DNA of 64,000 bases. Origin: an uncultured Pseudohongiella sp. (lineage in GTDB: Bacteria; Pseudomonadota; Gammaproteobacteria; Pseudomonadales; Pseudohongiellaceae). The position numbers and the translations under genes are program-made. Location: contig OX638323.1 of assembly GCA_951812715.1 (NCBI GenBank), forward strand, positions 124,001-188,000, in the 5' to 3' direction. The notes below the pieces were generated by a model, which was given only the letters and a program-made list of their open reading frames with translations, was not told the DNA's origin and made no database searches. Of this stretch, positions 63,065 through 64,000 are shown piece by piece (position 1 is the first letter of the stretch; the number at the start of each line of letters is the position of its first letter).

Positions 63065-63311
63065 TGGGTGCATTTCGAGCGCTGGCCACTACTCGAGCTG
63101 GGAAAAGTGGGTGCAAAAGCGCGCGGCCGCTCCGAAGCCTGGCGTGTGTTTTGGGTGCATTATCGTCGAGCCGCGGTGTTGCCGGCAATCAAGAATGGGT
63201 GCAAAAGAGTGCTCGGGCGCCGGCGTCTGTAGGGAATTATGGGTGCAGTTTTTCGGCCGGCCGAGCGGATCGTGCCCGGCGCCGCCGGCGTTGAAGGGAT
63301 AAATGAGTGCA
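63065..63311. repeat. Array of TGGGTGCA motifs, 43-44 bp period
   Basis: TGGGTGCA occurs at 63065, 63108, 63152, 63196 and 63240 (spacings 43, 44, 44, 44) and once as TGAGTGCA at 63304. The DNA between the copies is GC-rich, different in each unit, and non-coding. Copies two and four share a longer match, TGGGTGCAAAAG. The array lies between the small gene at 63039 and the recombinase stop at 63322. The regular spacing is close to four helical turns, which suits protein-binding sites such as iterons or recombinase arm sites. Confidence 0.8.
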
Positions 63312-63321
63312 TTTGACAAAA

Positions 63322-64000
63322 TCATTTTGGGTGGGTGGCTACTTGTGCGTACAAGGATTTGTTTCGAGCCGATGCGTGCCGCTCTGATCGCTCGACATCG
63401 ATGTAAAGATCGGTAGTTGCAATGGAACTGTGACCTGCATCGTCACGGACGTGTTCGCACGGACGGTGCTTGACGTCTTCTGAAATACCCGTGTGTCGCA
63501 GCCAGTGGACTGTGGCGACGGCCAATCGTTCGGACTTTTGATGTAATCCGTTTTCAACCATGAGAAGTGCGGCACGGTCAAAGCATTCCTGAACAAGGTG
63601 ACGGATGTGTCGCGAACTCGTTACTGCTCCGGAACTGTTGAGCTTGTGGATCAAGGGAACTGATTCGCCGTGAGACGGGAGAGGCCCAAGGCCTCGGGAT
63701 ATTCTGTAGCGTTTGAGGGCATCAAGCATTTCATCACTGACGGCGATTTCACGCTCCTTGTTCCCCTTGCCGACGGTGAAGAACCACCATTTGCCATCCT
63801 GGTCGCGCTGGAAATGGCCCATTAGTGGGCGCCAGAGAGGCGTATCGACGAGCTCGGAAATACGGAGATACATGGCGAAAAGCGCGCTGATGATAAAGAG
63901 CGTGCGTTCGTGCTTGTACGGATTTTCGGCAGCCATGGTTGTTGCGGCTTTGATAACGAAGTCCCATTGCAGTTTCGAAAGTCGGCGGTTTTGTCTTTGT
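63322..64000 (-). CDS. Tyrosine recombinase, partial (continues past window)
   Basis: The C-terminal 226 residues of a second tyrosine recombinase; the gene runs off the right edge. The catalytic Arg (MYLRISELVDTP), HWLRHTGISEDVKHR and AGHSSIATTDLYIDV with the Tyr are intact. It is highly similar to the protein at 56012 along its whole visible length, with a slightly different ending (SLYAQVATHPK). Both are on the minus strand, with the island between them. Confidence 0.9.
   Translation of the reverse strand, partial: QRQNRRLSKLQWDFVIKAATTMAAENPYKHERTLFIISALFAMYLRISELVDTPLWRPLMGHFQRDQDGKWWFFTVGKGNKEREIAVSDEMLDALKRYRISRGLGPLPSHGESVPLIHKLNSSGAVTSSRHIRHLVQECFDRAALLMVENGLHQKSERLAVATVHWLRHTGISEDVKHRPCEHVRDDAGHSSIATTDLYIDVERSERHASARNKSLYAQVATHPK

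Noticed and set aside
63089..63325. Protein repeat explaining the TGGGTGCA array
   Set aside because: The octamer falls in different frames from unit to unit (spacing 43-44 is not a multiple of three), so no coding repeat can generate it.

Overview
The window looks like chromosome from an uncultured, probably marine or host-associated gammaproteobacterium. This rests on gene content and order, not on any search: clpS-clpA-infA with bpt and aat, cspD divergent from clpS, yccA next to tusDCBE, ftsK-lolA-serS-cysG, mnmA next to purB, and Prc are all gammaproteobacterial. The housekeeping parts are GC-rich; several accessory stretches are clearly AT-richer.

Layout. 1-3741: a secreted leucine-rich-repeat metalloprotease gene split by a frameshift. 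3742-12637: tRNA-Leu, the Ada alkylation-response protein, an NTF2-like protein of unknown role, a Tat-exported HD-domain protein, a PQQ/cytochrome c dehydrogenase and an NhaC-type antiporter. 12751-20017: a divergent PEP carboxylase followed by about 4.5 kb of AT-richer DNA (an SPFH protein, an orphan ABC permease, a HlyD remnant, decayed BrnT/BrnA modules) lying between two direct copies of the ppc 3' end. 20007-21341: two coiled-coil membrane proteins. 21393-34673: metabolic and transport genes (TPR lipoprotein-like protein, shortened AbgT transporter, epoxide hydrolase, ArgD-like aminotransferase, MsrA, patatin, 5'-nucleotidase, TSUP exporter with CysH, ThrH, PurB, MnmA). 34820-50560: core genes: moaCDE, cspD, the N-degron set (clpS, clpA, aat, bpt) with infA, trxB, ftsK, lolA, serS, cysG, tusEBCD and yccA.

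50561-55774 carries small accessory genes (a coiled-coil protein, a lone DUF1778 antitoxin, an intact BrnT/BrnA pair, tRNA-Ser, two small membrane proteins) and the Prc protease. 56012-64000 is a mobile island. A tyrosine recombinase lies at each end, both on the minus strand and clearly paralogous. Between them are transposase debris, a secreted HNH nuclease, an AT-rich 477-residue protein of unknown function, a serine resolvase, two small hypothetical genes and an array of an 8-bp motif spaced 43-44 bp.

Functional links. ClpS, ClpAP, Aat and Bpt form a complete bacterial N-degron pathway. CysH, the TSUP exporter and CysG point to assimilatory sulfate reduction. TusBCDE and MnmA belong to the same 2-thiouridine pathway of tRNA. 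The best candidates for something undescribed are: (i) an upstream motif of about 25-37 bp shared by the SPFH gene and three coiled-coil membrane protein genes, with matching spacing in two cases; (ii) the 44-bp-period array beside the terminal recombinase; (iii) the ppc-end-flanked insertion; (iv) the unknown AT-rich protein inside the recombinase island.
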